From NCBI RefSeq assembly GCF_000971275.1, contig NZ_LAPV01000039.1, positions 1 to 34,233 of the forward strand: 34,233 nt of DNA, in the 5' to 3' direction. Positions 7,008-14,517 of the stretch are shown in pieces. This DNA comes from Devosia psychrophila (GTDB lineage Bacteria; Pseudomonadota; Alphaproteobacteria; Rhizobiales; Devosiaceae). Made by a program: the position numbers and the translations under genes. The notes below the pieces were generated by a model that was not told where the DNA came from, did not search any database, and was given only the letters and a program-made list of their open reading frames with translations. The stretch's first letter is position 1. The number at the start of each line of letters is the position of its first letter.

Positions 7008-8586
7008 GCGAGGGCCTCCACTGATAGAGCCAAGTTTCAGTCAGTTTTCGGCCAAGGCCCATTACATAGGCCTTGAGCTCAACGCTGGTGGAATCACCGG
7101 TTTCTACGTCGAGCACGAGACGCCACACTCCATTCGCATCAACACGGGAAAGCACGGAACTTGTTATAGTTCCGCCTGTTGCCTCGGCCACTGCCTCGAG
7201 TTGGGTCTCATCCATCATGCCTGCGAGCTCGCCACCCGCAAAATCGACGACGAATTTCTTGAAATTCTCAACAGCTTCAACGCCGGATACACCGCCGATG
7301 CCGCTGCGAGTTTCCTTTACATGAGCAATCGGACTCGCCGAATCCGGATTGAGGTCGCCCCAGACCATGCGGTAGCTCAATTCACGCGAGCTGCCGGCGG
7401 TGGCCTTTTCCTCGGGGATCCAGAAGGCGGCGATATTGTCGTCACCTTCAAGCCGCGATGGAATTTCGACCAGGCGGATATGACCCTGGCCCCAGTTGCC
7501 GATCGGCTCGATGCGCAGCGATGGACGACGCTCGTAATGGGCGCCGGCATCCTGATAGCTTTCGAAGTCGCGGCCGCGTTGATACAGGCCGAAGGCGCGT
7601 GGATTGTTTTCCCAGAAATAGGCGGTGCCAAGCGTCGCGGCGTTGTTGAGCGCGCGCCAGGTGACTTCGCCAGCTTCATTCTGGATCAGCAGGCCATTGC
7701 TGTCGTGGACCTGCGGACGGTAATCGTTGAAGCCGGTGCGGTTGGCCTCGGCGAAAAGATACATCGAGGTCAGCGGGGCAATGCCCAGTTCCTTGACGTC
7801 GCCGCGGAAATACAGCCGCGCAGTGACTTCCAGCGTGGTTTCCTGGTGCGCTTCGCCGGCCGGTGTCAGCACAAAGCGATAGGCGCCGGCAACCGACTGG
7901 CTTTCTAGGGCCGCATAGATGGTCATCGAGGTGCCAACCGAGGTGGGCTTTTCGACGTAGAACTCGGAGAAGCGCGGAAATTCTTCCGGGCCTTCAATCC
8001 AGGTGTTCATCAGCAGGCCGCGGGCCGAGAGGCCATAATTGTTGTTGCGGCCGAGGGCGCGGAAGTAGCTGGCGCCGAGGAACGACACGACCTCGTCGAA
8101 GCGATCGGGGCTATTCATTGCCGCGTTGATGCGGAAGCCGGCGACGCCTGGAAAGGTTTCAACGCCTGCGGCAGCGTTGGCCACTGCGTCATCGTGATAA
8201 TCGAAATCGGCCGCGCTAAAACCGATCGAGCGGGCCTTGCCGCCGACGATCTCGAAAACCTGCACAGGCTCGGGGAATAGCCAACCCATATGGAAGGCCT
8301 GCATGCGATAGCCGATTCCGTCATCGACCCATTTGCTGGCATCGGTGCGATACTGGATGCGCCGGTAAGCGTCGTAGTCGAGATTGGCGAAGGCCTCGGG
8401 CAGGTCGCGCGACGGAGGGACGAACTCTGCAGCTGCAATTTCCTGCATGCGCGCACTGAAGCTGTCGAAGTCGAAAGCAAACTCTGCGTCCGGCGCCACC
8501 TGAGCAAATGCGGGCGCGGTCAAGGCAGTGGTGCTTAAAAGAGATATCGCAACGATTCCTTGAAGGAACCGACGGCGAGTTGGCAT
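6997..8586 (-). CDS. opgG: Periplasmic glucan biosynthesis protein OpgG/OpgD
   Basis: A 529-residue exported protein of the MdoG family (PF04349), which acts in the periplasm on the glucan backbone made by OpgH. A twin-arginine signal is clear (PTRRRFLQG then a hydrophobic run, cleavage near residue 28 after AFA). The mature part shows the family blocks FDFDSF, FHMGWLFPEPVQVFEI, FLGASYFRALGRNNNYGLSARG, and FWIPEEK with SYRMVWGD near the end. A twin-arginine signal is a feature of OpgD, whereas OpgG uses Sec; the operon position favours the OpgG role, so the exact symbol is uncertain. I start at ATG 8586; a TTG 21 bases upstream with AGGG before it is an alternative. A candidate promoter lies far upstream (8764-8792). 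Confidence 0.88.
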   Translation of the reverse strand: MPTRRRFLQGIVAISLLSTTALTAPAFAQVAPDAEFAFDFDSFSARMQEIAAAEFVPPSRDLPEAFANLDYDAYRRIQYRTDASKWVDDGIGYRMQAFHMGWLFPEPVQVFEIVGGKARSIGFSAADFDYHDDAVANAAAGVETFPGVAGFRINAAMNSPDRFDEVVSFLGASYFRALGRNNNYGLSARGLLMNTWIEGPEEFPRFSEFYVEKPTSVGTSMTIYAALESQSVAGAYRFVLTPAGEAHQETTLEVTARLYFRGDVKELGIAPLTSMYLFAEANRTGFNDYRPQVHDSNGLLIQNEAGEVTWRALNNAATLGTAYFWENNPRAFGLYQRGRDFESYQDAGAHYERRPSLRIEPIGNWGQGHIRLVEIPSRLEGDDNIAAFWIPEEKATAGSSRELSYRMVWGDLNPDSASPIAHVKETRSGIGGVSGVEAVENFKKFVVDFAGGELAGMMDETQLEAVAEATGGTITSSVLSRVDANGVWRLVLDVETGDSTSVELKAYVMGLGRKLTETWLYQWRPSHEA

Positions 8587-8763
8587 GTTTGTAAGGTGAC
8601 GCTTCAACGCTAATGCCCTGTGGGTCTTGTTAAGCCGACTTCTTCGGCAAAGCTCGAACGCCGCATAGTGCAAATAGTTGTTGCATATGGGACCTTCTCA
8701 AAAGGCATAGCTCGTACCGGGTCAAACCCGACGAAAAATGCCGTTGTCCCTAAGAGTTCCAAG

Positions 8764-8792
8764 ATTCTTGCCAGAATAAGGCGATAGGTCAA
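8764..8792 (-). promoter_or_regulatory. Candidate promoter for the opg operon
   Basis: On the minus strand TTGACC (8787-8792) and AAGAAT (8764-8769) are separated by 17 bases. The -35 is good, the -10 matches four of six bases. It would give a leader of about 170 bases before opgG. A second, weaker pair (TTGAGA, 17 bases, ACTATT) lies closer to the gene. The 260-bp gap between opgG and hisI shows nothing else. Confidence 0.25.
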
Positions 8793-8846
8793 AAGAGCTC
8801 ACGAAACCGTGCGCAATCAGCAGTTCGTCGCAAAACTGTCACCTAG

Positions 8847-9299
8847 TCAGCCGCGGTAGACCTGCTTGGGGTCGAACAGCTTTGGCAGGCCGGTATCTTG
8901 CAGGGTGACGGCTCCGCCATTGACCGTCGCACGACGGTAAAAGCAGCTTTTGCGACCGGTGTGGCAAGCGGCGCCGCGGCCGGTCTGGTTTACCATCAGG
9001 ACGATGGCGTCCTGATCGCAGTCGACACGCAGCTCGACAACCTCCTGCAGTTCGCCTGAGGTTTCACCCTTCTTCCAAAGCTTTGCGCGCGAGCGGGACC
9101 AATAATGGGCCAACCCGGTTTCAAGGGTCAGCGACAGCGCCTCGGCATTCATATGCGCCAGCATCAGCACGTCATTGCTGCCGGCCTCGATTGTGACGAC
9201 GGTCACGAGGCCATGTGCGTCGAAGCGCGGAGCGAAGGCCGTGCCTTCCTCAAGCTGGTCATGGGTAAGGGGCGCAGGATCGGAGAATGTGAGGGTCAT
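8847..9299 (-). CDS. hisI: Phosphoribosyl-AMP cyclohydrolase
   Basis: A 150-residue cytoplasmic enzyme that opens the adenine ring of phosphoribosyl-AMP, the third step of histidine synthesis. Family motifs are complete: HYWSRSR (65-71), LWKKGETSG (74-82), the magnesium-binding DCDQD (93-97) and the zinc-binding CHTGRKSC (112-119) followed by FYRR. It is the stand-alone HisI form, with no fused HisE domain. It lies downstream of folE on the same strand after a 192-bp gap that contains a dispersed repeat, so the two may or may not be cotranscribed. The folE-hisI neighbourhood next to a Fe-S scaffold-like gene is, as I recall, common in Hyphomicrobiales. Confidence 0.95.
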   Translation of the reverse strand: MTLTFSDPAPLTHDQLEEGTAFAPRFDAHGLVTVVTIEAGSNDVLMLAHMNAEALSLTLETGLAHYWSRSRAKLWKKGETSGELQEVVELRVDCDQDAIVLMVNQTGRGAACHTGRKSCFYRRATVNGGAVTLQDTGLPKLFDPKQVYRG

Positions 9300-9414
9300 A
9301 GGGCCTTTTAGCGCCGCAAGGGCGAATGATCCAGATGGAGCAGCGGCTCATCTTCCCATTGGACATCCTCACACGAGGGTAGGAATGGGATCCAACTTGC
9401 AGCACGTCTGGGCC

Positions 9415-9490
9415 ATTCGAGCATAGCTCTCATGGCCTCCTCGCCTCAAATCGCTCCGCTGGAGCGATCCGCCCTACGGAACGGTTCGGA
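9415..9490. repeat. Dispersed repeat, copy 1 (second copy at 18343-18416)
   Basis: About 75 bp that align with 18343-18416: both begin ATTCG(A/G)GCATAGC, continue CTCATGGCCT, then a small hairpin whose arms differ but compensate (GCTCC/GGAGC here, ACGCC/GGCGT there), and end CGGTTCG. The copy ends 1 bp before the stop codon of folE, so it fills the 3' end of that gene's transcript. Compensated arms suggest the stem is what is conserved. Confidence 0.6.
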
Positions 9491-9491
9491 G

Positions 9492-10112
9492 TCAGCGCTT
9501 GATCATGGCGAAGAATCGGTCCTGCTCGTGGCGGTCCTCGGCGAACACTCCGGTGAAACGCTGGGTGATGGTGGAGGCGCCATGGGCGCGGACGCCGCGC
9601 ATCGACATGCACATGTGTTCGGCCTCGAGCATGACGGCGGCACCGCGCGGGCCAAGATGCTCGTTGATGGCGTCGATGATCTGCGCGGTCAGGTTTTCCT
9701 GGGTCTGCAGGCGGCGGGCGAAGCTTTCCACCAGACGAGCAAGCTTGGATAGGCCGACGACGCCATCATGGGGCAGATAGGCGATATGGGCCTTGCCGAT
9801 GAATGGCACCATGTGGTGCTCGCAATGCGAACTGAACGGGATATCCTTGACCAGGACGATATCATCGTAGCCGCCGACTTCCTTGAAAGTCTTCGACAGT
9901 ATGGTGCTGGCGTCCTGCTCGTAGCCGGAGAACAATTCCCCGTAGGCGCGGGTGACGCGCGCCGGGGTTTCGAGCAGGCCTTCGCGGTTGGGGTTATCAC
10001 CGGCCCAGGCGAGCAGCGTGCGCACGGCGGCTTCGGCTTCCTCGCGGCTGGGACGAGGATAGGGGGCTGTGGACATCAAGACAGAGCCGAACGGCTTGGA
10101 GGGGGCATCCAT
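9492..10112 (-). CDS. folE: GTP cyclohydrolase I, FolE type
   Basis: A 206-residue cytoplasmic enzyme that converts GTP to dihydroneopterin triphosphate, the first step of folate synthesis. Zinc ligands are visible: Cys97 and His100 in SSHCEHH, and Cys168 in HMCMSMRGV. The [16 protein letters not shown] segment ([12 protein letters not shown], 42-53) and the C-terminal [10 protein letters not shown] match the type I family. The start at ATG 10112 has AGGAG 8 bases upstream; the open frame extends further but without support. The gene is divergent from the Fe-S scaffold-like gene; two tandem 9-bp repeats and a plus-strand promoter lie between them. Confidence 0.95.
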   Translation of the reverse strand: MDAPSKPFGSVLMSTAPYPRPSREEAEAAVRTLLAWAGDNPNREGLLETPARVTRAYGELFSGYEQDASTILSKTFKEVGGYDDIVLVKDIPFSSHCEHHMVPFIGKAHIAYLPHDGVVGLSKLARLVESFARRLQTQENLTAQIIDAINEHLGPRGAAVMLEAEHMCMSMRGVRAHGASTITQRFTGVFAEDRHEQDRFFAMIKR

Positions 10113-10160
10113 CGTGGTCAGCTCCTGTGCACTTGGCCATTCTACGAGGCCAGAGCGATC

Positions 10161-10178
10161 TTGGATCATTTGGATCAT
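10161..10178. repeat. Two tandem 9-bp repeats upstream of folE
   Basis: TTGGATCAT occurs twice with no gap (10161-10169 and 10170-10178), about 50-66 bp upstream of the folE start and upstream of the divergent promoter. The position suits a regulator site, but no known operator is recognised. Confidence 0.4.
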
Positions 10179-10196
10179 CAGGGGGAAACAGCGACC

Positions 10197-10225
10197 CTGA
10201 CAGCCCGCGTGGGACACCCTATATA
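10197..10225 (+). promoter_or_regulatory. Sigma-70-type promoter of the scaffold/yidD unit
   Basis: CTGACA (10197-10202), 17-base spacer, TATATA (10220-10225), about 40 bp before the ATG at 10269. Spacing is ideal and both boxes are good, making this the clearest promoter of the window. Confidence 0.55.
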
Positions 10226-10268
10226 AGGGGGCGGGGCAGCGCTCACAAGAAACAGAATTGTTTGGTTG

Positions 10269-10721
10269 ATGGAACTCAGCGATCTCTATTCCCAGAAAAT
10301 CTTGGACCTGGCGGGCAATGCGCTGCAGCCGGCGCGGTTAGCGCAGCCTGATGCCACTGCGCGCAAGGTGAGCCGGGTATGCGGCTCGGTGATCGAGGTG
10401 GACGTGGTGGTGCGCAGCGGAGTGATCGTGGCCTATGGCCACGACGTTTCAGCCTGTGCGCTGGGACAGACCTCTGCGGCGGTGGTGGCGCGGGAGATTG
10501 TCGGAACGCCGGTGGGTGAGTTCCGGGAAGTGAGAGCGCAGATGTATGCCATGCTCAAGGAGGATGGCGCGGCGCCGGGGGGCAAGTGGAGCGACCTGAC
10601 GTATCTTGAGCCGGTGCGAGAATACCGCGCGCGGCATATGTCAACGCTGCTGGTGTTTGATGCGGTGGTTGAGGCGCTGGAAAAGATCGAGTCGGCAGAA
10701 TCGGTTGTGGTCGAAGGCTGA
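10269..10721 (+). CDS. IscU/NifU-like Fe-S cluster scaffold family protein
   Basis: A 150-residue cytoplasmic protein of the NifU N-terminal/IscU family (COG0822). Two of the three cluster-binding cysteines are present: Cys38 in RVCGSVIEV and Cys63 in [10 protein letters not shown]. At the third position (the HCS motif of IscU) the sequence reads [14 protein letters not shown], with Arg/His/Ser and no Cys. This variant is, as I recall, usual for the alphaproteobacterial paralogue that lies next to folE and yidD, so it may hold a cluster or metal differently from true IscU. The ATG at 10269 is preferred over the TTG directly before it. The stop overlaps the yidD start (TGATG). Confidence 0.8.
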   Translation: MELSDLYSQKILDLAGNALQPARLAQPDATARKVSRVCGSVIEVDVVVRSGVIVAYGHDVSACALGQTSAAVVAREIVGTPVGEFREVRAQMYAMLKEDGAAPGGKWSDLTYLEPVREYRARHMSTLLVFDAVVEALEKIESAESVVVEG

Positions 10722-11032
10722 TGGATCGAGTCAGCGGGCTGTTCTGGCGGGTGGTCGATCTGCCGTTCAAAATCGCGGCAGTGTTTTTGATCACGCTGTA
10801 TCGCTACACGCTGTCGATGTTCATGGGACGAAGTTGCCGGCACCTGCCCACCTGTTCGGAGTATACCCGCGACGCGATCTGGAACTTCGGCTTTTGGCCG
10901 GGCGGCTGGATGGGGCTGGCGCGCTTCGTGCGCTGCCGTCCGGGTGGCACGCATGGCTATGACCCGGTGCCGGAGGCGGTGCCGTCCGATGCACACTGGT
11001 ACCAGCCGTGGGGTTATGGGCGCTGGAAATAA
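10721..11032 (+). CDS. yidD: Membrane protein insertion efficiency factor YidD
   Basis: A 103-residue protein with the YidD signature: a hydrophobic N-terminal helix (LPFKIAAVFLITLYRYTLS region) followed by the CRHLPTCSEYTRDAI cysteine motif, then GGWMGLARFVRCRPGGTHGYDPVP. YidD associates with the inner membrane and helps YidC-dependent insertion. In many genomes it neighbours rnpA and yidC; here, as often in Hyphomicrobiales, it lies near thrS. It begins one base inside the stop of the scaffold gene (TGATG), so it is probably translationally coupled. Confidence 0.93.
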   Translation: MDRVSGLFWRVVDLPFKIAAVFLITLYRYTLSMFMGRSCRHLPTCSEYTRDAIWNFGFWPGGWMGLARFVRCRPGGTHGYDPVPEAVPSDAHWYQPWGYGRWK

Positions 11033-11059
11033 AATATGTAGGTCGAATGACCAGTCTTA

Positions 11060-11485
11060 GTGAGAAGTAAGCAGACATTGGATAAGGCTGTTCTAACCAT
11101 CGTAGCCGGATCGGCTATTCTGCTTTTCGGCAGCACATTTGTGTCTGCTCAAGCGATGCCGTCCAAGGGCGAAGACTTACCGGCCGCGATTGTGCGATTG
11201 ATGGACAAGTACAGGCCGGCCCTTGGAATTACGATCATAACGGGCGAAATCTGCGACACAGTCACGGAGCGCTCGTTGCACGAGGCTAGTGAATCCCTTG
11301 GTTTCCTCACGCCCGAGATATGGACGGCTGGATTTGGTCATCCTCTTGCTCCTAAGGGAGCACTAAGGGCTAAGTTTTCCCGGGATGCGCAGTTTCTCCG
11401 CAATCAACATCTGCTCATCTTTGTGAACGACGCCTACGACTACTGCGAGGCGAAGATCGAAAACGTTTCCGGTTTTGATTTCTGA
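11060..11485 (+). CDS. Hypothetical exported protein
   Basis: A predicted 141-residue protein with an N-terminal signal peptide (hydrophobic run LTIVAGSAILLFGSTFVSA, likely cleavage after AQA at about residue 32). I do not recognise the family. Two cysteines (in EICDT and YDYCEAK) could form a disulphide in the periplasm. The start is uncertain: GTG at 11060 is used here without a good ribosome binding site, and a TTG at 11078 is an alternative that still leaves a signal peptide. Codon use is less G+C-rich than in the neighbours (many T- and A-ending codons), which fits a recently acquired or orphan gene. It separates yidD from thrS. Confidence 0.6.
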   Translation: MRSKQTLDKAVLTIVAGSAILLFGSTFVSAQAMPSKGEDLPAAIVRLMDKYRPALGITIITGEICDTVTERSLHEASESLGFLTPEIWTAGFGHPLAPKGALRAKFSRDAQFLRNQHLLIFVNDAYDYCEAKIENVSGFDF

Positions 11486-11605
11486 CCATATTGTGGCACG
11501 GACCAAAAGGGCGCGGCATTGGGCTGGCAGTGAACGAAAACCGTGCTAGACAGGCCGCCTTGTTGCTGAAAAGGCAGCAGCGAACCCTATTTCTGGAGAT
11601 CTACA

Positions 11606-13588
11606 ATGACGATCAAGGTGACGTTCCCCGACGGTGCAGCTCGCGACTATGCGCGTGGCACTACCGGGACCACCGTGGTCGAAGGCATCTCCAAGAGCCT
11701 GGCCAAAAAGACGGTGGCGATGCGCTGGAATGGCGTGCTGAGCGACCTTTCCGATGCGCTGGACGCCGATGGCAAGATCGAGTTCGTGACGCGCGACAGT
11801 GGGTCCAAGGACGTGCTGGAGCTGATCCGGCACGATGCGGCGCATGTGCTTGCCGAAGCGGTGCAGGAGCTGTGGCCGACGACGCAGGTGACGATTGGGC
11901 CGGTTATCGAGAACGGCTTCTATTACGATTTCAAGCGCGACGAACCGTTCGGCGAGGAAGACTTCCCGGCTATCGAGAAGAAGATGGCCGAGATCATCGA
12001 ACGCGGCGCGGCCTTCACCAAGGAAGTCTGGACGCGCGACCAGGCCAAGGCGTTTTTCAATGCCCGGGGCGAAAACTTCAAGGTCGAGCTGGTCGATGCC
12101 ATTCCTGCGGACCAGTCGCTCAAGATGTACAAGCAGGGCCAGTGGATCGATCTTTGCCGTGGACCACACATGCGCACGGTCAAGGATGTCGGCATGGCGT
12201 TCAAGCTGACCAAGGTTGCCGGTGCCTACTGGCGCGGCGACAGCAATAATCCGGTGCTGAGCCGCATCTACGGCACGGCATTTGCGACCAAGGAAGAGCT
12301 GGAAGCCTATCTGCACATGGTGGAAGAGGCCGAAAAGCGCGACCACCGCAAGATTGGCCAGGAAATGGACTTGTATCATTTCCAGTCGGAGGCGCAGGGT
12401 TCGGTGTTCTGGCACCCGCGGGGCTTCGTGCTGTATAATCAGATGGAGGCGTATATTCGTCGCCGCCTGAATTCGTCCGGCTATGTCGAGGTGAAGACAC
12501 CGCAGCTGATGTCTTCCAAGTTCTGGGAGCAGTCGGGCCATTGGGGCAAGTATCGCGAAAACATGTTCGTGGTGCCGGACGAAGTGCCCGGCACGGAAGA
12601 AACCGGGCCGGTGCTGAGCGGCAAGGGCGATCTGATGGCGCTCAAGCCGATGAACTGCCCGGCACATGTGCAGATCTTCAACCAGGGCATCAAGTCATAT
12701 CGCGATCTGCCTCTGCGGATGGCGGAATTTGGTTGCTGCCATCGCAACGAAGCGCACGGCGCGCTGCATGGGCTGATGCGCGTTCGTCAGATGACGCAGG
12801 ACGATGCGCATATCTTCTGCCGCGAGGACCAGATCCAGGCCGAGACAGAGCATTTCGTGCATCTGCTGTATTCGGTTTATGGCCACATGGGCTTTGAGAA
12901 CGTCGTCATCAAGCTGGCGACGCGTCCGGAGAAGTTCGGCGGCACCATCGAGCGCTGGGACGCGGCCGAAAAGGCACTGGGCGATGCTCTGCGCGCCACC
13001 GGCTATGATTTCGAGATCGCCGAGGGGGAGGGCGCGTTCTATGCGCCCAAGCTAGAATTTCACCTCAAGGACGCTATCGGGCGGTCGTGGCAGGTGGGAA
13101 CGCTGCAGCTCGACTACGTGCTGCCGGAACGGCTCGACGCGACCTATATCGCCGAGGACGGGTCACGACAGTATGCAGTGATGCTGCATCGCGCGATCCT
13201 CGGGTCGCTGGAGCGCTTCATCGGCATGATGATCGAGAACTATGCCGGCCGGATGCCGATGTGGCTAGCACCGACGCAGGTTGTCGTGGCGACCATCGTG
13301 TCGGACGCTGATGACTATGCGGTCAAGCTGGTGAACCAGCTCAAGGCGGCGGGTATTCGGGCCGAGCTGGACGTGCGCAACCAGAAGATCAACTACAAGG
13401 TGCGCGAGCACTCGGTCGGCAAGGTGCCGCTGATGTTCGTGGTGGGCAAGCGCGAGGCCGAGGAGGGTACTGTTTCCGTTCGCCGTCTCGGTAGCGACGG
13501 CCAGAAGGTCGAGCCGTTCATGGATGCGATGGTGGCGCTGATCGCCGAAGCGACCGCGCCGGATCTCAAGGTTGCAAAGGCCGCCTGA
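11606..13588 (+). CDS. thrS: Threonine--tRNA ligase
   Basis: A 660-residue class II aminoacyl-tRNA synthetase with the full bacterial domain order: TGS domain (about 1-63), second editing-associated domain with [11 protein letters not shown] and a C-terminal CRGPHM, catalytic core (about 260-550), and anticodon-binding domain. The zinc site that selects threonine is visible, with Cys351 in MNCPAH and His528 in [10 protein letters not shown]. Class II motifs include [32 protein letters not shown] and [13 protein letters not shown]. Length is normal. GGAG stands 10 bases before the ATG. A string ACCGTGCTAGAC upstream (11540-11551) may be part of the promoter. The stop overlaps the start of the next gene (TGATG). 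Confidence 0.97.
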   Translation: MTIKVTFPDGAARDYARGTTGTTVVEGISKSLAKKTVAMRWNGVLSDLSDALDADGKIEFVTRDSGSKDVLELIRHDAAHVLAEAVQELWPTTQVTIGPVIENGFYYDFKRDEPFGEEDFPAIEKKMAEIIERGAAFTKEVWTRDQAKAFFNARGENFKVELVDAIPADQSLKMYKQGQWIDLCRGPHMRTVKDVGMAFKLTKVAGAYWRGDSNNPVLSRIYGTAFATKEELEAYLHMVEEAEKRDHRKIGQEMDLYHFQSEAQGSVFWHPRGFVLYNQMEAYIRRRLNSSGYVEVKTPQLMSSKFWEQSGHWGKYRENMFVVPDEVPGTEETGPVLSGKGDLMALKPMNCPAHVQIFNQGIKSYRDLPLRMAEFGCCHRNEAHGALHGLMRVRQMTQDDAHIFCREDQIQAETEHFVHLLYSVYGHMGFENVVIKLATRPEKFGGTIERWDAAEKALGDALRATGYDFEIAEGEGAFYAPKLEFHLKDAIGRSWQVGTLQLDYVLPERLDATYIAEDGSRQYAVMLHRAILGSLERFIGMMIENYAGRMPMWLAPTQVVVATIVSDADDYAVKLVNQLKAAGIRAELDVRNQKINYKVREHSVGKVPLMFVVGKREAEEGTVSVRRLGSDGQKVEPFMDAMVALIAEATAPDLKVAKAA

Positions 13589-13818
13589 TGCCACAGCGTC
13601 CGTCCAATCGCGAAATCAAGGCCCTGTCGCTGCTCGGCGAAGAGAAAGCGCTGGGGCCGGGTGACTTCAAGGATATCGGCGAAAAGGTCTTCGCCGGTAT
13701 GCTGAAGAAGGGCTGGGTCGTCGAAGCCGAGGGCATGCCGGGGAAGTACAGGGCGACGATCAAGGGGCTCACTATTCATGAGGGTGAGATTATCTTCGCG
13801 GGTCGGTACCGAAACTAG
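13588..13818 (+). CDS. Small conserved-looking protein coupled to thrS
   Basis: A 76-residue protein, rich in charged residues and without signal or membrane segment. I do not recognise a family. The pattern (NREIKALSLLGEEKALGPGDFKDIGEKVFAGMLKKGWV followed by a short beta-like tail, with the first part predicted helical) resembles a small winged-helix fold, but this is only a shape argument. It begins inside the thrS stop codon (TGATG), so it is translated together with thrS. Codon use matches the neighbours, which supports a real gene. A palindromic repeat element starts 20 bp after its stop. Confidence 0.65.
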   Translation: MPQRPSNREIKALSLLGEEKALGPGDFKDIGEKVFAGMLKKGWVVEAEGMPGKYRATIKGLTIHEGEIIFAGRYRN

Positions 13819-13838
13819 GGCGGAAGAGTTCTTGTTGG

Positions 13839-13958
13839 ATACCCCCTCCTAGCCTCCCCCCTGATAGGGGGAGGAGCCTGGGTGGTGGTTGTCTGAGATT
13901 GTGCAACGCATGCGATGGTGTTCCTCCCCCTTTTCAGGGGGAGGCTAGGTGGGGGTAT
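13839..13958. repeat. 120-bp palindromic element of MITE type
   Basis: The two ends are inverted copies: left ATACCCCCTCCTAG then CCTCCCCC, right GGGGGAGG then CTAGGTGGGGGTAT, 22-bp arms with one mismatch. Each end also folds by itself: CCTCCCCC / GGGGGAGG at 13853-13874 and again at 13923-13944. The middle (13875-13920) carries no gene. A related element lies at 18325-18507. It fills the space between the small protein gene and arfB and ends 10 bp before the arfB ATG. It has no coding capacity, so it would be mobilised in trans, if at all. Confidence 0.7.
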
Positions 13959-13968
13959 TCTTTCTGTC

Positions 13969-14400
13969 ATGCCTGACCCCATCCACATCACCCGATTCAT
14001 TTTCATCGATCCGTCGGAGATCGAGGAAACGTTCGTGCGCGGGACCGGTCCGGGCGGGCAGAATGTGAACAAGGTGTCGAGCGCGGTGCAGCTGCGCTTT
14101 GACCTAACGAATTCTCCCAATATTCCCGAGGCGATGAAGCGTCGCGTTGGCGTGCTGGCGGGCAAGCGGCTGACCAAGGATGGCGTGATTGTCATCGTCG
14201 CCAACTCGCATCGAGACCAGCCGATGAATCGGTCGGATGCACAGGAACGGCTGGTGGCTATGCTGGTAGAGGGATCGCATGTGCCCAAGGCGCGGGTGGC
14301 GACGCGGCCGACGCTGGCAAGCAAGCGGCGGCGGTTGGACGCCAAGTCGGTGCGTTCGGACGTCAAGAAAATGCGCGGCCCGCCGTCGGATGGGCAATGA
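13969..14400 (+). CDS. arfB: Peptidyl-tRNA hydrolase ArfB, ribosome rescue
   Basis: A 143-residue protein of the ArfB (YaeJ/ICT1) family, which enters the A site of stalled ribosomes lacking a stop codon and releases the peptide. The catalytic GGQ is at residues 29-31 within GTGPGGQNVNKVSSAV, and the basic C-terminal tail that sits in the empty mRNA channel is present (KRRRLDAKSVRSDVKKMRG). Length is usual. The ATG at 13969 has no visible Shine-Dalgarno sequence: the bases before it (TATTCTTTCTGTC) belong partly to the end of a palindromic element. An earlier in-frame start lies inside that element and is unlikely. Confidence 0.93.
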   Translation: MPDPIHITRFIFIDPSEIEETFVRGTGPGGQNVNKVSSAVQLRFDLTNSPNIPEAMKRRVGVLAGKRLTKDGVIVIVANSHRDQPMNRSDAQERLVAMLVEGSHVPKARVATRPTLASKRRRLDAKSVRSDVKKMRGPPSDGQ

Positions 14401-14517
14401 GATGTGCCGCAGGCGCCTCGATCACCATGCAAGCACGACATCAGACGATCAAATATGGCGTGTAGCGATAGAGGCAACCGCGCTAGATATTGTTCGGGTT
14501 GCAGGGGATAGCCTCCA

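Noticed and set aside
8610..8792. 60-codon minus-strand open frame in the opgG leader
   Set aside because: Its TTG start coincides with a better -35 box (TTGACC), no ribosome binding site is seen, and it contains no recognisable domain.
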